Assembly (NCBI GenBank): GCA_945873125.1
Contig: CAMCBV010000008.1
Span: 1 to 64,000, forward strand
Source: Prosthecobacter debontii
Lineage (GTDB): Bacteria; Verrucomicrobiota; Verrucomicrobiia; Verrucomicrobiales; Akkermansiaceae
DNA length: 64,000 bases
Reading direction: 5' to 3'
Below, piece after piece: positions 40,875 through 50,642 of the stretch (the stretch's first letter is position 1; each line of letters begins with the position of its first letter). The translations under genes were made by a program, and so were the position numbers. A model generated the notes under the pieces. That model saw only the letters and a program-made list of their open reading frames with translations, made no database searches and was not told where the DNA came from.

Positions 40875-42455
40875 ATGCTTCACACGCTTGATATCGTCCT
40901 TCCGCTTGAGAGTTCTGAAAAAGATGATGCGCGCAAGCTTGCCGCGGCGAGAATGTTAGGGATCGATTCCTCACGGATTCGTGGCATTCGCCTGCGCAAG
41001 CATTCCATTGATGCGCGACAGCGGCAGGTAAAAGTGCAACTACGCATCGAAGTCTCTGTGGATGAAGATTTGCCGGAAGAGCCGAAACCTGTTTGGTCAG
41101 CGCCCGTCCTTTCCACCGATGCCAAAAAAATTCTCATCATCGGAGCCGGCCCTGCCGGATTGTTCGCCGCCCTGCGTTGTCTTGAGCTCGGACAGAAACC
41201 CATCGTCCTCGAACGTGGCAAAGACGCTTCCGCACGCCGCTTCGATCTCGCTCCCATTCTCCGTGAAGGTCGTGTGATCGAGGACTCCAATTATTGCTTC
41301 GGCGAAGGCGGCGCCGGAACATTTTCAGATGGAAAACTTTACACCCGAGCCACCAAACGCGGCCCGGTCGCTGAAGTTTATCGGGTTCTCGTTGCCCATG
41401 GCGCTCCTGAAAAAATCCTGACCGATGCGCATCCCCACATTGGATCGAACCTTTTGCCAAACGTGGTCAAAGCGATACGCCAATCCATCATCGACCATGG
41501 AGGCGAAGTTCATTTTCACGCAAAAGTGAATGACCTCCTTGTCTCCCATGGAAAAATCCACGGCGTCACCACGCTCGACGGACGCGAGTTTGCCGGCGAT
41601 GCGACGATCCTTGCCACGGGTCATTCCGCCAGAGACATGTATCGACTCCTGGCTCAAAAAGGCATTTTGATGGAGCACAAACCCTTCGCTATCGGCTTCC
41701 GCATCGAGCACAGGCAACCGTTTATCGACCGCCAGCAATATCACATTCCCGAAGGCCAACCACGTCCGGATCTGCTGCCCGCCGCGCGTTACCGGCTCGC
41801 CACCAAGATCGAAGATCGTGGCGTGCATTCCTTCTGCATGTGCCCGGGTGGCTGGATCGTTCCGGCGGCGACCGCTGATGAACAAGTCGTCGTCAACGGC
41901 ATGTCGCTTTCCCGCCGAGACTCCCCTTTCGCCAATTCCGGTTTGGTCACCACCATCGAACCCGAGGATGTTGCGAATCTCATTCCCCAACACGGAATCC
42001 TAGCAGGCATTGCGTTTCAAGAAACCATCGAGCACTCAGCAAAACACGCGGGAGGAAACCAAACTCTCGGACAAGTCGCCCCAGCACAGCGCGCCGCCGA
42101 TTATCTGACGGGAAAGATTTCCCAAGACCTACCAGAAACCTCGTACTTCCCCGGATTGAACTCCGCTCCCCTACACGAGCTGCTTTCCAAGCCGATCACA
42201 CGCCGCATCCGCCAAGGACTGAAACTGTTTAACCGCCAGATAAAAAATTACGCTTCATCGGAGGCATTGTTGTTAGGTTTTGAAACCCGCACCTCGTCCC
42301 CCCTACGGATCCCACGCGATCCGGTGAACCTCGAACATCCGGAAATCTCGGGACTCTTCCCTTGCGGCGAAGGCGCAGGCTACGCCGGTGGAATCGTTTC
42401 CGCCGCACTGGACGGAATGAAAGTCGCGGAGGCGACGGCTGCAGTGAGTCGTTAG
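40875..42455 (+). CDS. COG2509-type FAD-dependent oxidoreductase
   Basis: 526 residues. An N-terminal domain of about 80 residues precedes the dinucleotide motif ILIIGAGPAGLFAALRCLELG. The diagnostic FGEGGAGTFSDGKLYTR block follows, then LATGHSARDMY and the C-terminal GLFPCGEGAGYAGGIVSAALDG. COG2509 dehydrogenases are widespread with unknown substrate. It is last in a likely operon with DoxX and thioesterase. Confidence 0.85.
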   Translation: MLHTLDIVLPLESSEKDDARKLAAARMLGIDSSRIRGIRLRKHSIDARQRQVKVQLRIEVSVDEDLPEEPKPVWSAPVLSTDAKKILIIGAGPAGLFAALRCLELGQKPIVLERGKDASARRFDLAPILREGRVIEDSNYCFGEGGAGTFSDGKLYTRATKRGPVAEVYRVLVAHGAPEKILTDAHPHIGSNLLPNVVKAIRQSIIDHGGEVHFHAKVNDLLVSHGKIHGVTTLDGREFAGDATILATGHSARDMYRLLAQKGILMEHKPFAIGFRIEHRQPFIDRQQYHIPEGQPRPDLLPAARYRLATKIEDRGVHSFCMCPGGWIVPAATADEQVVVNGMSLSRRDSPFANSGLVTTIEPEDVANLIPQHGILAGIAFQETIEHSAKHAGGNQTLGQVAPAQRAADYLTGKISQDLPETSYFPGLNSAPLHELLSKPITRRIRQGLKLFNRQIKNYASSEALLLGFETRTSSPLRIPRDPVNLEHPEISGLFPCGEGAGYAGGIVSAALDGMKVAEATAAVSR

Positions 42456-42477
42456 TTCTCGGAAAGACAGAAGAGAT

Positions 42478-42587
42478 TAACTACGAATTTCACGGATAAC
42501 ACAAATGGTTGCTGATAAATCGCCGCTTCGAATGAACATCAACTAATCTGTCTTCGTATTCGTGTTATTCGTGAAATTCGTGGTTTA
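42478..42587. repeat. Intergenic inverted repeat, CACGAATTTCACGAAT type
   Basis: Arms of about 30 bases (42478-42507 with 42557-42587, four differences) read CTACGAATTTCACGGATAAC and its complement. The loop is about 50 bases. It sits between the convergent flavoprotein and ThuA genes. Confidence 0.75.
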
Positions 42588-42609
42588 AAAACTTTGGTGC
42601 GAGTTCGGC

Positions 42610-43563
42610 TCACTTCCCTTTATCCAACTCAACCTTGTAGTCACCGATCGCCCATTGAATCCCAGCCAGGTAGTGACGTAAAATTTCAGGATTCCAATAC
42701 ATCTCGTGATTGTGTCCCAATGAGCAGTAGAAAACCCTGCCCTTTTGCCAGTTTCTTGCCCACGCGACTCCGTAGTCGTTATCCTCACGCTTCATGCCTT
42801 TGACTTGGGCGGATTTCTCAGGATCCAAGCGAAGCAGCATGTGTACTTTCGATGAATCATACGGCGCCTTGAACTGATAGATCTCTTCTTTGAAATCCAA
42901 GCGCTGACCCTTAAACATTTCCACCAGCGGATGTTTCTCCTGACCCGGCTCGACATAAATATTCACCTGAGAACCTGCGGTCCATGGATGACCATTGAAA
43001 TAGCCATTGATCATTTCTCCATACTCCGGCCACTCGTAAAACGTATCGGTCGCGGCATGTATCCCGATGAATCCGCCACCACCCTTGACAAAGGCCATCA
43101 GGCTTTCCTTGAGCTCCAATTCATACTTCGTTGCCGCCTCTTTTTCCTCCGCAGACATCTTCATCCACTGATCCTTGAACGGTGAGAACGGATTCATGGT
43201 CGTGCTCAGAAAACAGATGGCATCAAATTGATGGATCTTGTCTTTCTCAAAATTTGAAAGCTCATCGCTGATCACCGCCTCATAAGCGCCCGTTTTTTTA
43301 CCCATTTCCTCGAGAGCGATTTTACCCGTGACGATGGATTGATGGCGAAAACCATTCGTACGTGAAAACACTAGTAACTTTCTAGGCTTCGTTGGCTTGG
43401 CATAAGCCTCGGCGGGAATCGATGCCGTGATTTTTTCAACCGCACCCGCCGGTGGCTGCTCCTTGGCGGGATTGTAGGCGACGACCAAGGCCGCGATGAC
43501 AGCCAATGTAGATGCAGGAAGAAGTGCTTTCATGTTGATTTGATCCTTGGGTTTCGTATTCAT
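42610..43563 (-). CDS. Exported ThuA-domain protein
   Basis: 317 residues. Signal/anchor (ALLPASTLAVIAALVVAYNP) then ThuA-like glutamine-amidotransferase fold. Landmarks: KLLVFSRTNGFRHQSI, FVKGGGGFIGIHAATDTFYEWPEYGEM, then GRVFYCSLGHNHEMY. ThuA proteins act in disaccharide uptake or modification (established for trehalose utilisation). The start region MNTKPKDQINMKALL may begin at the second Met (43533). It is divergent from the large cytochrome gene. Confidence 0.85.
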   Translation of the reverse strand: MNTKPKDQINMKALLPASTLAVIAALVVAYNPAKEQPPAGAVEKITASIPAEAYAKPTKPRKLLVFSRTNGFRHQSIVTGKIALEEMGKKTGAYEAVISDELSNFEKDKIHQFDAICFLSTTMNPFSPFKDQWMKMSAEEKEAATKYELELKESLMAFVKGGGGFIGIHAATDTFYEWPEYGEMINGYFNGHPWTAGSQVNIYVEPGQEKHPLVEMFKGQRLDFKEEIYQFKAPYDSSKVHMLLRLDPEKSAQVKGMKREDNDYGVAWARNWQKGRVFYCSLGHNHEMYWNPEILRHYLAGIQWAIGDYKVELDKGK

Positions 43564-43721
43564 GTATCACCAGTTATCATCAGATGCCGATCCTAAATTT
43601 ACGGAAAATTCGCTTCTTTGACGGACTGGATGCTGGATAACAGGGCTCTCTTCCATAAAATCACAAAATTAGGAAAGTCCATGTAAAGGCCAGCCATTAA
43701 ATAACGTATCCAAACTTTCCC

Positions 43722-46679
43722 ATGAAAAAACCCACCAACATTTCATCAACAATCCGCCGTTATCTCGCGATTTCATCAGGGCTCGCGGCCATGATTCCCC
43801 TGACTGCAAGCGCACAACTCCCCCTGCAGTCGGGAGATACCATCTGCATCATCGGTAACGGCCTTGCGGATCGCATGCAGCATGACGGATGGGTTGAAAC
43901 GTCACTTCAAAGCGAAATGGCCGATAAGAAACTGTCTTTTCGGAATCTGGCTGTCACCGGAGATACTGTGACTTCTCGGCCAAGAAGCAAGGGCGTGCCG
44001 CTGCCTGAAGATTGGCTGAAACTCTCTCAGGCGGACGTCATCTTTGTATTTTTTGGCTACAATGAGTCCTTCGCCGGTGAAAAAGGACTAAGCAATTTTA
44101 AGAGTGATCTCGGCAAGATGGTCGATCAATACAAGGCCACGAATTTCAATGGTGAGTCAGCTCCGCGATTGGTTCTTTTCTCGCCAATCGCCCATGAGGA
44201 TCATCGCAGTCCCTTGCTTCCGGACGGCAAGGCAAACAATATCAACCTGGCGCTTTACACTGGCGCGATTCATGAAGTGGCCGATGAAAAGCAGGTCGGC
44301 TTCGTCGATCTTTTCAACCCGATGCTGGCACTCTACGCCAAATCGAAAGAAAGGCTCACTTTGAACGGCGTGCATCTCCTTCCTGAGGGTAATCGCCAGC
44401 TTGCCGGTGTGATCGCCTCTGCGCTGACGGGTAAAAAAGTGGAAGTAACCGCCAAGCTGGAGCCGCTCCGCCAAGCCGTGCTGGACAAGAACTGGCATTG
44501 GCACAACCGCTATCGGGCCACCGATGAAAATGACATCTGGGGTAGCCGGGCAGGACTGAAGTTTGTCAAGGGCCAGACCAACCGCGAAGTCCTGGAACAT
44601 GAGCTCACCATGCTTGACGTGATGACCGCCAACCGCGATCCCAAGATTTGGGCCACAGCAAAGGGCAAGGAATATAAGGTGGACGATTCAAACGTCCCCC
44701 AACCTATCGAGGTCATCTCGAACGTCGGCGGCCAAAGCAAGAGCTCGAGTGCTGAAAAAGAAGGCAGCAAGGATTACTTGGGCGGTGAAGAAGCGATCGA
44801 AAAAATGCACATTCCCGAGGGCTTTAAATTGAATCTGTTTGCCGATGAGAAGATGTTTCCCGCTCTGGCAAACCCGGTTCAAATGCAGGTGGATGGCAAA
44901 GGACGCCTCTGGGCCGCTTGCTGGAGCACTTATCCCAAGTGGGAGCCTCTCAAAGAAATGAGCGACAGGATCCTGATTCTTCCTGATGAAAATCGCGATG
45001 GCGTGGCGGACAAGGCGATCGAGTTCGCCAAGGTGCACAACCCGCTCGGATTTGAATTTTGGGGCGGCGGGGTGATTGTCACCTCCCAGCCGGATATCCT
45101 TTTCCTGAAAGATACCGATGGTGATGACGTGGCGGATCTTCGTATCGTATTGGTGCAGGGAATCGGATCGGCAGACACCCACCATGCAGCAAACAATTTA
45201 GTCATCGGACCGGACGGTGCGCTCTACTGGCAAAGCGGAATCTTCTTACAAAACAACTTTGAAAATCCCTGGGGACCTTCGCTCGCCACAACCGCATCCG
45301 GCATGTATCGTTTTGATCCCCGCCGCCACACCCTTACCTTTCACGCCGGCAACAGCCCGAATCCGCACGGCACCAGCTTCGACTACTGGGGTTACCTCTT
45401 CGCAAACGACGGAACAGGCGGCAGATCCTATCAGGTTCGCCCGGACAAAAATGGCTTCAAGATGTTTCCTCTTGTGAAGATGGAAGTTCGCCCAGTCCCA
45501 GCTGATGCGATCGTCTCCAGCTCGAATTTTCCTGATGACATGCAACAGGATTTCCTAGTGTGCAACACGATTGGATACCTGGGAATCAAACGGTATGAAT
45601 TGCATCGTGACGACTACAAGGATGACAAAATTGACTACAAGCAGGGGGAAATATGGGGCACGCCAACTGACAACTTTCTCTTTAGTGATGATAAGAACTT
45701 CCGCCCAACCGATGCGGAATTCGGTGCGGACGGCGCTCTCTACATTGCTGACTGGCAGAACATCATCATAGGTCACATGCAGCACAACATCCGTGATCCT
45801 TATCGTGACAAAAAACATGGACGCATTTACCGGATGATCTGCAAGGATCGCCCGCTTCAAAAACCCGTTGCCATCGATGGCCAGCCTATTGAAGCCTTAC
45901 TTGAAAATCTCAAACATCCGGTTGATGGAGTGCGCCACCGCACCAGAATTGAGTTATCTGAACGTGATCCCGCAGCGGTCATCGCTGCCGTGGACAAGTG
46001 GATAAAGCAACTCGATCCCAATAAAAAAGAGGATGCCCACCACTTGCTCGAAGCTCTTTGGCAATACCAGCAACACGACGTTCGCAACGAAGCACTGCTG
46101 AACGTGGTTCTCAACTCGCCAGAACCTCATGCGCGCATCGCTGCCGCCACGGTCAAACATTTCTGGGGACCTGCCGATCCCACCCAAGGCAAGAAGCCCA
46201 GCCCTGTCGCGCCTCCGGATGAAAAAATCGCAGTGACGGTTCCAAGTCACCTGTCCAAGGAAGATGCAGCGGCCTATCGCCTCGGCGCGGAAGTCTTTCA
46301 CCGTGATGCCCACTGCGCCACATGCCATCAGCCGGATGGTAAAGGCATGGATCCAGTCTACCCCCCACTTGTTGCGAGCCAGTGGGTCACCGGAGATGAG
46401 GAGCGTTTGGCCAAATTGACTCTTCATGGATTATGGGGGAAAATCGAGGTCAATGGCAAAACATATGATCCGACCAAAGGTGTTCCTCCCATGACCGCCT
46501 TCGGCTCATTGCTCGACGACAAGGAAATGGCTGCGGTGCTTACCTATGTTAGAAATTCTTGGGGCAATAAGGCTGATGCCGTGAAGCCAGAGACGATTAA
46601 AAAAGTTCGTGAAGCGACAAAAGACCGGAGCATTTTTTGGAAGCCGGAAGAATTGCTCAAGCAACATCCGATGAAATAG
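43722..46679 (+). CDS. Giant SGNH hydrolase / PVC-type propeller / cytochrome c protein
   Basis: 985 residues, exported (signal peptide ending near TASAQLP). Residues 40-260 form an SGNH/GDSL hydrolase-like domain (IIGNGLADRMQHDGW, VFFGYNESF, NGVHLLPEGNRQLA). Residues about 365-720 are a PVC-type beta-propeller (GFKLNLFADEKMFPALANPV, VTSQPDILFLKDTDGDD, NPHGTSFDYWGYLFANDG). A helical repeat region follows. The C-terminal cytochrome c domain has CATCH at about 865-869. Such proteins are typical of Planctomycetota and Verrucomicrobiota and probably oxidise sugars, passing electrons to the haem. Its stop is 39 bases before a ThuA gene. Confidence 0.88.
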   Translation: MKKPTNISSTIRRYLAISSGLAAMIPLTASAQLPLQSGDTICIIGNGLADRMQHDGWVETSLQSEMADKKLSFRNLAVTGDTVTSRPRSKGVPLPEDWLKLSQADVIFVFFGYNESFAGEKGLSNFKSDLGKMVDQYKATNFNGESAPRLVLFSPIAHEDHRSPLLPDGKANNINLALYTGAIHEVADEKQVGFVDLFNPMLALYAKSKERLTLNGVHLLPEGNRQLAGVIASALTGKKVEVTAKLEPLRQAVLDKNWHWHNRYRATDENDIWGSRAGLKFVKGQTNREVLEHELTMLDVMTANRDPKIWATAKGKEYKVDDSNVPQPIEVISNVGGQSKSSSAEKEGSKDYLGGEEAIEKMHIPEGFKLNLFADEKMFPALANPVQMQVDGKGRLWAACWSTYPKWEPLKEMSDRILILPDENRDGVADKAIEFAKVHNPLGFEFWGGGVIVTSQPDILFLKDTDGDDVADLRIVLVQGIGSADTHHAANNLVIGPDGALYWQSGIFLQNNFENPWGPSLATTASGMYRFDPRRHTLTFHAGNSPNPHGTSFDYWGYLFANDGTGGRSYQVRPDKNGFKMFPLVKMEVRPVPADAIVSSSNFPDDMQQDFLVCNTIGYLGIKRYELHRDDYKDDKIDYKQGEIWGTPTDNFLFSDDKNFRPTDAEFGADGALYIADWQNIIIGHMQHNIRDPYRDKKHGRIYRMICKDRPLQKPVAIDGQPIEALLENLKHPVDGVRHRTRIELSERDPAAVIAAVDKWIKQLDPNKKEDAHHLLEALWQYQQHDVRNEALLNVVLNSPEPHARIAAATVKHFWGPADPTQGKKPSPVAPPDEKIAVTVPSHLSKEDAAAYRLGAEVFHRDAHCATCHQPDGKGMDPVYPPLVASQWVTGDEERLAKLTLHGLWGKIEVNGKTYDPTKGVPPMTAFGSLLDDKEMAAVLTYVRNSWGNKADAVKPETIKKVREATKDRSIFWKPEELLKQHPMK

Positions 46680-46718
46680 GCATTCACATTGCCATAACCC
46701 CAGACCACAACGCATTCC

Positions 46719-47729
46719 ATGAAAAAACTTCTCATCCTAGTTCCACTGCTTTCCTGCATGGCGTTTGCCAATACATCCGTCGTTTACGAGGGCGCTTCCG
46801 GGCCGGGCTTCGGAAAACACATCGTGTTCCTCGCAAGCGATCATGAATACCGCGCCGAAGAAACCTGTCCGGCTCTGGCACGCATTCTCGCCAAGCATTA
46901 CGGCTTCAAATGCACTGTTGTCTTTGGCGTGGATGCAAATGGCTGCATCGAAGCAGGTTCCTCGAAGATCTCCGGATTGAGCGCGCTGAAACAAGCCGAT
47001 CTGTTTTTCATATTTGCCCGCTTTCTCAATCCTCCCGCAGAGGAAATGGCGGAGATCGAAGCCTATCTCCAGCGTGGCGGACCGGTCGTCGGACTACGCA
47101 CATCGTCCCATGCTTTCAAGATACCCGGAAATTCGACCTATGCAAAATATGACTTCAAATCCAAAGCAAACGGTTTTGAAAACGGCTTCGGACATCAGAT
47201 CTTGGGAAATACGTGGGTGGGTCACTACGGACAAAATCACAAACAGGGAACTCGCATACAGATTGATGCGGCGCAAAAACAAAACGTGATTCTCACGGGT
47301 GTAGGAGACAACGCCTTCTGCCATGCGGGCGCTTATGTCGGAAAGCCGGGCCCCGACTTCACCGTGCTGACCCATTCGCAACCGTTGGTTTCGATGGATC
47401 CCAAGGCGGAGCCAGACACCCAAAAGCCGCCCATGCCTTGCGCATGGACTCGCAGCTATGCGGACAAAGATGGAGACAAGCATCGGGTCTTCCACTCCAC
47501 CCAAGGAGCATCCGAGGATATCTTGGACGAAAATTATCGTCGATTGATCATCAACGGCACGCTCTGGGCACTCGGCATGGAAACCATCATCAAAACGGAT
47601 TTGAACATCTCATTCGTTGGACCCTATCAACCCAGCACCTTCTCGTTTGGCGGACATGCCAAAGGGGTCAAACCGGCAGATCTGGCTGGCTGGGAATCCC
47701 CCATCATGCCCGCTCGCAAAGCGGATTGA
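46719..47729 (+). CDS. Exported ThuA-domain protein
   Basis: 336 residues with a signal peptide (MKKLLILVPLLSCMAFA). ThuA-like: HIVFLASDHEYRAEETCPALARIL, ADLFFIFARFLNPPAEEMAEIEAYL, RGGPVVGLRTSSHAF and RLIINGTLWALGM near the end. It follows the giant cytochrome gene on the same strand, so both are likely one transcript. Together with the other ThuA gene it frames the cytochrome gene. Confidence 0.87.
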   Translation: MKKLLILVPLLSCMAFANTSVVYEGASGPGFGKHIVFLASDHEYRAEETCPALARILAKHYGFKCTVVFGVDANGCIEAGSSKISGLSALKQADLFFIFARFLNPPAEEMAEIEAYLQRGGPVVGLRTSSHAFKIPGNSTYAKYDFKSKANGFENGFGHQILGNTWVGHYGQNHKQGTRIQIDAAQKQNVILTGVGDNAFCHAGAYVGKPGPDFTVLTHSQPLVSMDPKAEPDTQKPPMPCAWTRSYADKDGDKHRVFHSTQGASEDILDENYRRLIINGTLWALGMETIIKTDLNISFVGPYQPSTFSFGGHAKGVKPADLAGWESPIMPARKAD

Positions 47730-47822
47730 GCGAACGGCTTGCATCCTGAACCTTGTCGCCGACTATCCACTTGCTGGAGGGATCGTATTTCGTTTAGGAA
47801 TTTGTAGATCCCGATTTATTCA

Positions 47823-48737
47823 ATGACTTCCCATACCACGCCTCTTACTGCCGCGCAGGCCAGAAAACTCCGGGAAATCCTTGAAGAGCAGGGTTTCGAG
47901 TTTGTTGAAAAGGCATACACCCTCTATTCGGCAAAAAAGGGCAAGCTGAACGTAAGCGTTTACGAGAAAGGACCGAAGGTTCTGATTCAAGGCAAGGAGA
48001 CCGAAGATTTCATCCGCTTCACTTTGGAACCGTTGGTCCTTGGCGAGGCGAAGTTGGGCTACGAGGAAATCACCGATCCCGAGCACTTCGCTCCTCACTT
48101 CGGAATCGATGAAAGCGGCAAGGGCGACTTCTTCGGTCCGCTCGTCATCGCTGGCGTTTACACGAATGCGGAAATCACCCGCCACCTCATCAAGGCCGGA
48201 ATCACGGATTCAAAAAAAATCACCACGCCGGCGAAAATCCGCCAGCTCGCAGCGGTGATCAAAACCACACCGGGAATCGAGTTCGACGTGATCGCACTTC
48301 GTCCCGAGAAATACAACGAGCTTTATGCCTCGTTCAAAAACCTCAATCGCATGCTCGCCTGGGGACATGCCACAGTCATTGAAGAACTCGTCAGGAAACG
48401 CCCCGACTGCCCGCGCGCACTTTCCGATCAGTTTGCCAAGCCGGAAGTTTTGCAGCGTGCATTGAAACAAAAAAACATCACTCTCACACTTGATCAGCGC
48501 ACCAAGGGCGAATCCGACACCGCCGTTGCCGCCGCATCCATTCTTGCACGCGAACGATTCATCGATTGGATGGATGCCGCGACAAAAAAGATGGATTTTA
48601 AAATTCCGCTCGGTGCCTCAGCCGCGGTTGTGGCAGCTGGAAAAACCCTCGTAAAAGCACACGGCGCGGAAGCATTGGGCAAATTTGCGAAACTGCATTT
48701 CAAAACCACCGCGCAGGTTGGCGGGGAATTATTTTAA
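47823..48737 (+). CDS. rnhC: Ribonuclease HIII
   Basis: 304 residues. An N-terminal substrate-binding extension of about 85 residues is followed by the catalytic domain beginning FGIDESGKGDFFGPLV (Asp96, Glu97). Then ITDSKKI, LDQRTKGESDTAVAAASILARE with the remaining acidic residues. It degrades RNA in RNA-DNA hybrids and is the HIII type because of the N-terminal extension and the GIDESGKGD pattern. It is convergent with the acyltransferase gene, four bases away. Confidence 0.95.
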   Translation: MTSHTTPLTAAQARKLREILEEQGFEFVEKAYTLYSAKKGKLNVSVYEKGPKVLIQGKETEDFIRFTLEPLVLGEAKLGYEEITDPEHFAPHFGIDESGKGDFFGPLVIAGVYTNAEITRHLIKAGITDSKKITTPAKIRQLAAVIKTTPGIEFDVIALRPEKYNELYASFKNLNRMLAWGHATVIEELVRKRPDCPRALSDQFAKPEVLQRALKQKNITLTLDQRTKGESDTAVAAASILARERFIDWMDAATKKMDFKIPLGASAAVVAAGKTLVKAHGAEALGKFAKLHFKTTAQVGGELF

Positions 48738-48741
48738 AGAT

Positions 48742-49896
48742 TCACATGACGAAAACCGGAATCCCCAGCCTGTCGGCAGCCTTGGCCAGCTCCGTGTTCG
48801 GCTTTGCCGTAAGAATGAAATCTATAGGCAGGGGTTTTGACCGATCGATTTCCTCAAGCTCTTGAGGATGCCTGCCGGTAACGAACTCCCATTCAATATC
48901 AGCATGCAGAAATTTATCTCCGATCTCGGTCTCCTCGGAATCTGAAATCTTCCAGAACAAGGCCCGATGAGGCTTTTCTCCTCTTAATCCATCGTCCCCG
49001 AGCCAACTTCTTGGATTGAGAGATTTACGCATATAAACTTTCCAGCGCTCTTGCAGCCAAAACACATCCGGAAGCGAGACCCTCATCGCCATTTCCAAAG
49101 CATTCATGCAGTTCTCCGAATGATAAGGCTTCTCCACCTTGTGATAACGCGCGCTCCATTTTCCGGGCGCCAGAGTGCGCAGCGATAGAGCCAACACTTC
49201 ACTCTTGCATCTCCTGACCAACAAACTTGGCAGCGGACTCACACGTGTCAGCCGTCCGAAAAAACCAACCACTTCACCTTGCTTGCCAACCCGCTGATCC
49301 GCCAGAATTCCAATCACGCCGTTATCTCTCAAAAATCCGCCGACCTGATGCAAATTGTTTCGCTTGGAAAACAAGCGGGTGCCATCTGCCTCACGCAGCC
49401 TCACGACCCGCCCGTTCAAAATCGGATTGTTAAGCGGCCGGTAGAACGCACCGCTCTTCGTTCCCTTAGGAAAAAAATGATTCATGCGTGTGAGCAGCTC
49501 CCAGTTCCCCATGTGAGCCAGCAAAAGCACCACCCCCCTCCCCTCTGCACACGCGTTTTCTAACAATTCGGGATTTTCAATCACCAACATATCATCGATG
49601 CCGCCTCCCTTTGCTTTGGGCGAGACCGATGAGCTCAGCAAATTCGCCACGGTGCGAACAAACGATTCCTTCGCCATTTTCTCAGCCGTTTCAAACTCCA
49701 GCGGCGCACAGGCGATCCGCAAGTTTCTGATGATGATTTCCCTACGCCCTTTCATGATCGGCCAGAGGAGTTTTCCAACAAACTCACCGATTCGAAACAC
49801 CGTCTCCGCAGGCAAAAGCCGCATCAGAGCCGTCACCAACGCATGCCCGAAAGCCTCCAACCGCCAGCTGATTCTTTTCCCGAAAGTCACAATCAT
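48742..49896 (-). CDS. LpxL/HtrB-like lipid A acyltransferase with C-terminal extension
   Basis: 384 residues. The acyltransferase core has LLLAHMGNWELL with the H-x4-E motif, then GAFYRPLNNP and GVIGILADQRVG, all typical of the LpxL family that acylates lipid A at the inner membrane. Family members are about 300 residues; about 80 extra residues follow here after the WLQERWKVY region. The extension ends IDFILTAKPNTELAKAADRLG and may be a separate domain. The start directly abuts the upstream stop (TAAATG). Confidence 0.82.
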   Translation of the reverse strand: MIVTFGKRISWRLEAFGHALVTALMRLLPAETVFRIGEFVGKLLWPIMKGRREIIIRNLRIACAPLEFETAEKMAKESFVRTVANLLSSSVSPKAKGGGIDDMLVIENPELLENACAEGRGVVLLLAHMGNWELLTRMNHFFPKGTKSGAFYRPLNNPILNGRVVRLREADGTRLFSKRNNLHQVGGFLRDNGVIGILADQRVGKQGEVVGFFGRLTRVSPLPSLLVRRCKSEVLALSLRTLAPGKWSARYHKVEKPYHSENCMNALEMAMRVSLPDVFWLQERWKVYMRKSLNPRSWLGDDGLRGEKPHRALFWKISDSEETEIGDKFLHADIEWEFVTGRHPQELEEIDRSKPLPIDFILTAKPNTELAKAADRLGIPVFVM

Positions 49897-50535
49897 TTAT
49901 TCCGCTTCCTCTCTCCTGCCAAGTGTGATCGCCAAGCCGATCGATCCCACAAAAATAAAATAACATGCCAAGAGCTCCAGATAGCTCTTACAAATCCTCG
50001 GCACTTCAGGCGAAAACGCATCTCCTAAAGAAGCCTGCCAAAATTGCGGTGTGGCAATCACTCGGTTGAAAACATAGATGATCAACAATGCCGCCCCGAT
50101 GAAGCCGGCGCCCGCATGATGTCCCAGAGTGGAAAAAAATTTCAACATCACGGATCTGTGCCGCAGGACGGTGATCAGTGCGCTCAACAAAAGAACGCCT
50201 ATCACCCAGACATCCGGGAAGGGCCATCGCATGATTCCCACGATGAAATCCTCGATCTCACCGACCAACGCCGCCGCCAAGCCAAAAGCCAAAACGCGGC
50301 AGACACTGCGTCGGTAGCCCGAGTGCCCCATCGCTCCTATCATCACCGCGGCGGACGCAGCGAGTAAGGCGGCTTGCAACAACTCAACCGTGCCACGCTC
50401 CAAGGGCGCGCCCGGCTTGTTGGGCAACCATGCGGGCAGTAAAATTGCGACCGATCCAGCACAAACTATCACCACTCGGATGAGGGTTTTTTTCCATGAA
50501 CCCGGATTCAATTTTCGGCTTTGAGTCGTCGGCAC
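49897..50535 (-). CDS. Hypothetical integral membrane protein
   Basis: 212 residues with about six membrane segments (LIRVVIVCAGSVAILLPAWL, LLQAALLAASAAVMIGAMG, VCRVLAFGLAAALVGEIEDFI, WVIGVLLLSALITVL, GAGFIGAALLIIYVFN, ACYFIFVGSIGLAITLG). No family recognised. The segment GEIEDFIVGIMRWPFPDVW is conspicuous. It is directly upstream of the LpxL-like gene, with stop and start adjacent, suggesting an envelope role. Confidence 0.7.
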   Translation of the reverse strand: MPTTQSRKLNPGSWKKTLIRVVIVCAGSVAILLPAWLPNKPGAPLERGTVELLQAALLAASAAVMIGAMGHSGYRRSVCRVLAFGLAAALVGEIEDFIVGIMRWPFPDVWVIGVLLLSALITVLRHRSVMLKFFSTLGHHAGAGFIGAALLIIYVFNRVIATPQFWQASLGDAFSPEVPRICKSYLELLACYFIFVGSIGLAITLGRREEAE

Positions 50536-50642
50536 CCCTTTGCCTAAATCGGTTTACCCTGCTTTTGCAAGGCGGATGAGCAGAAACATCATTTACTCCC
50601 CGAGCTTGCGATCCCCGTTTTTATCGCTAACCTGCGTTCAAG

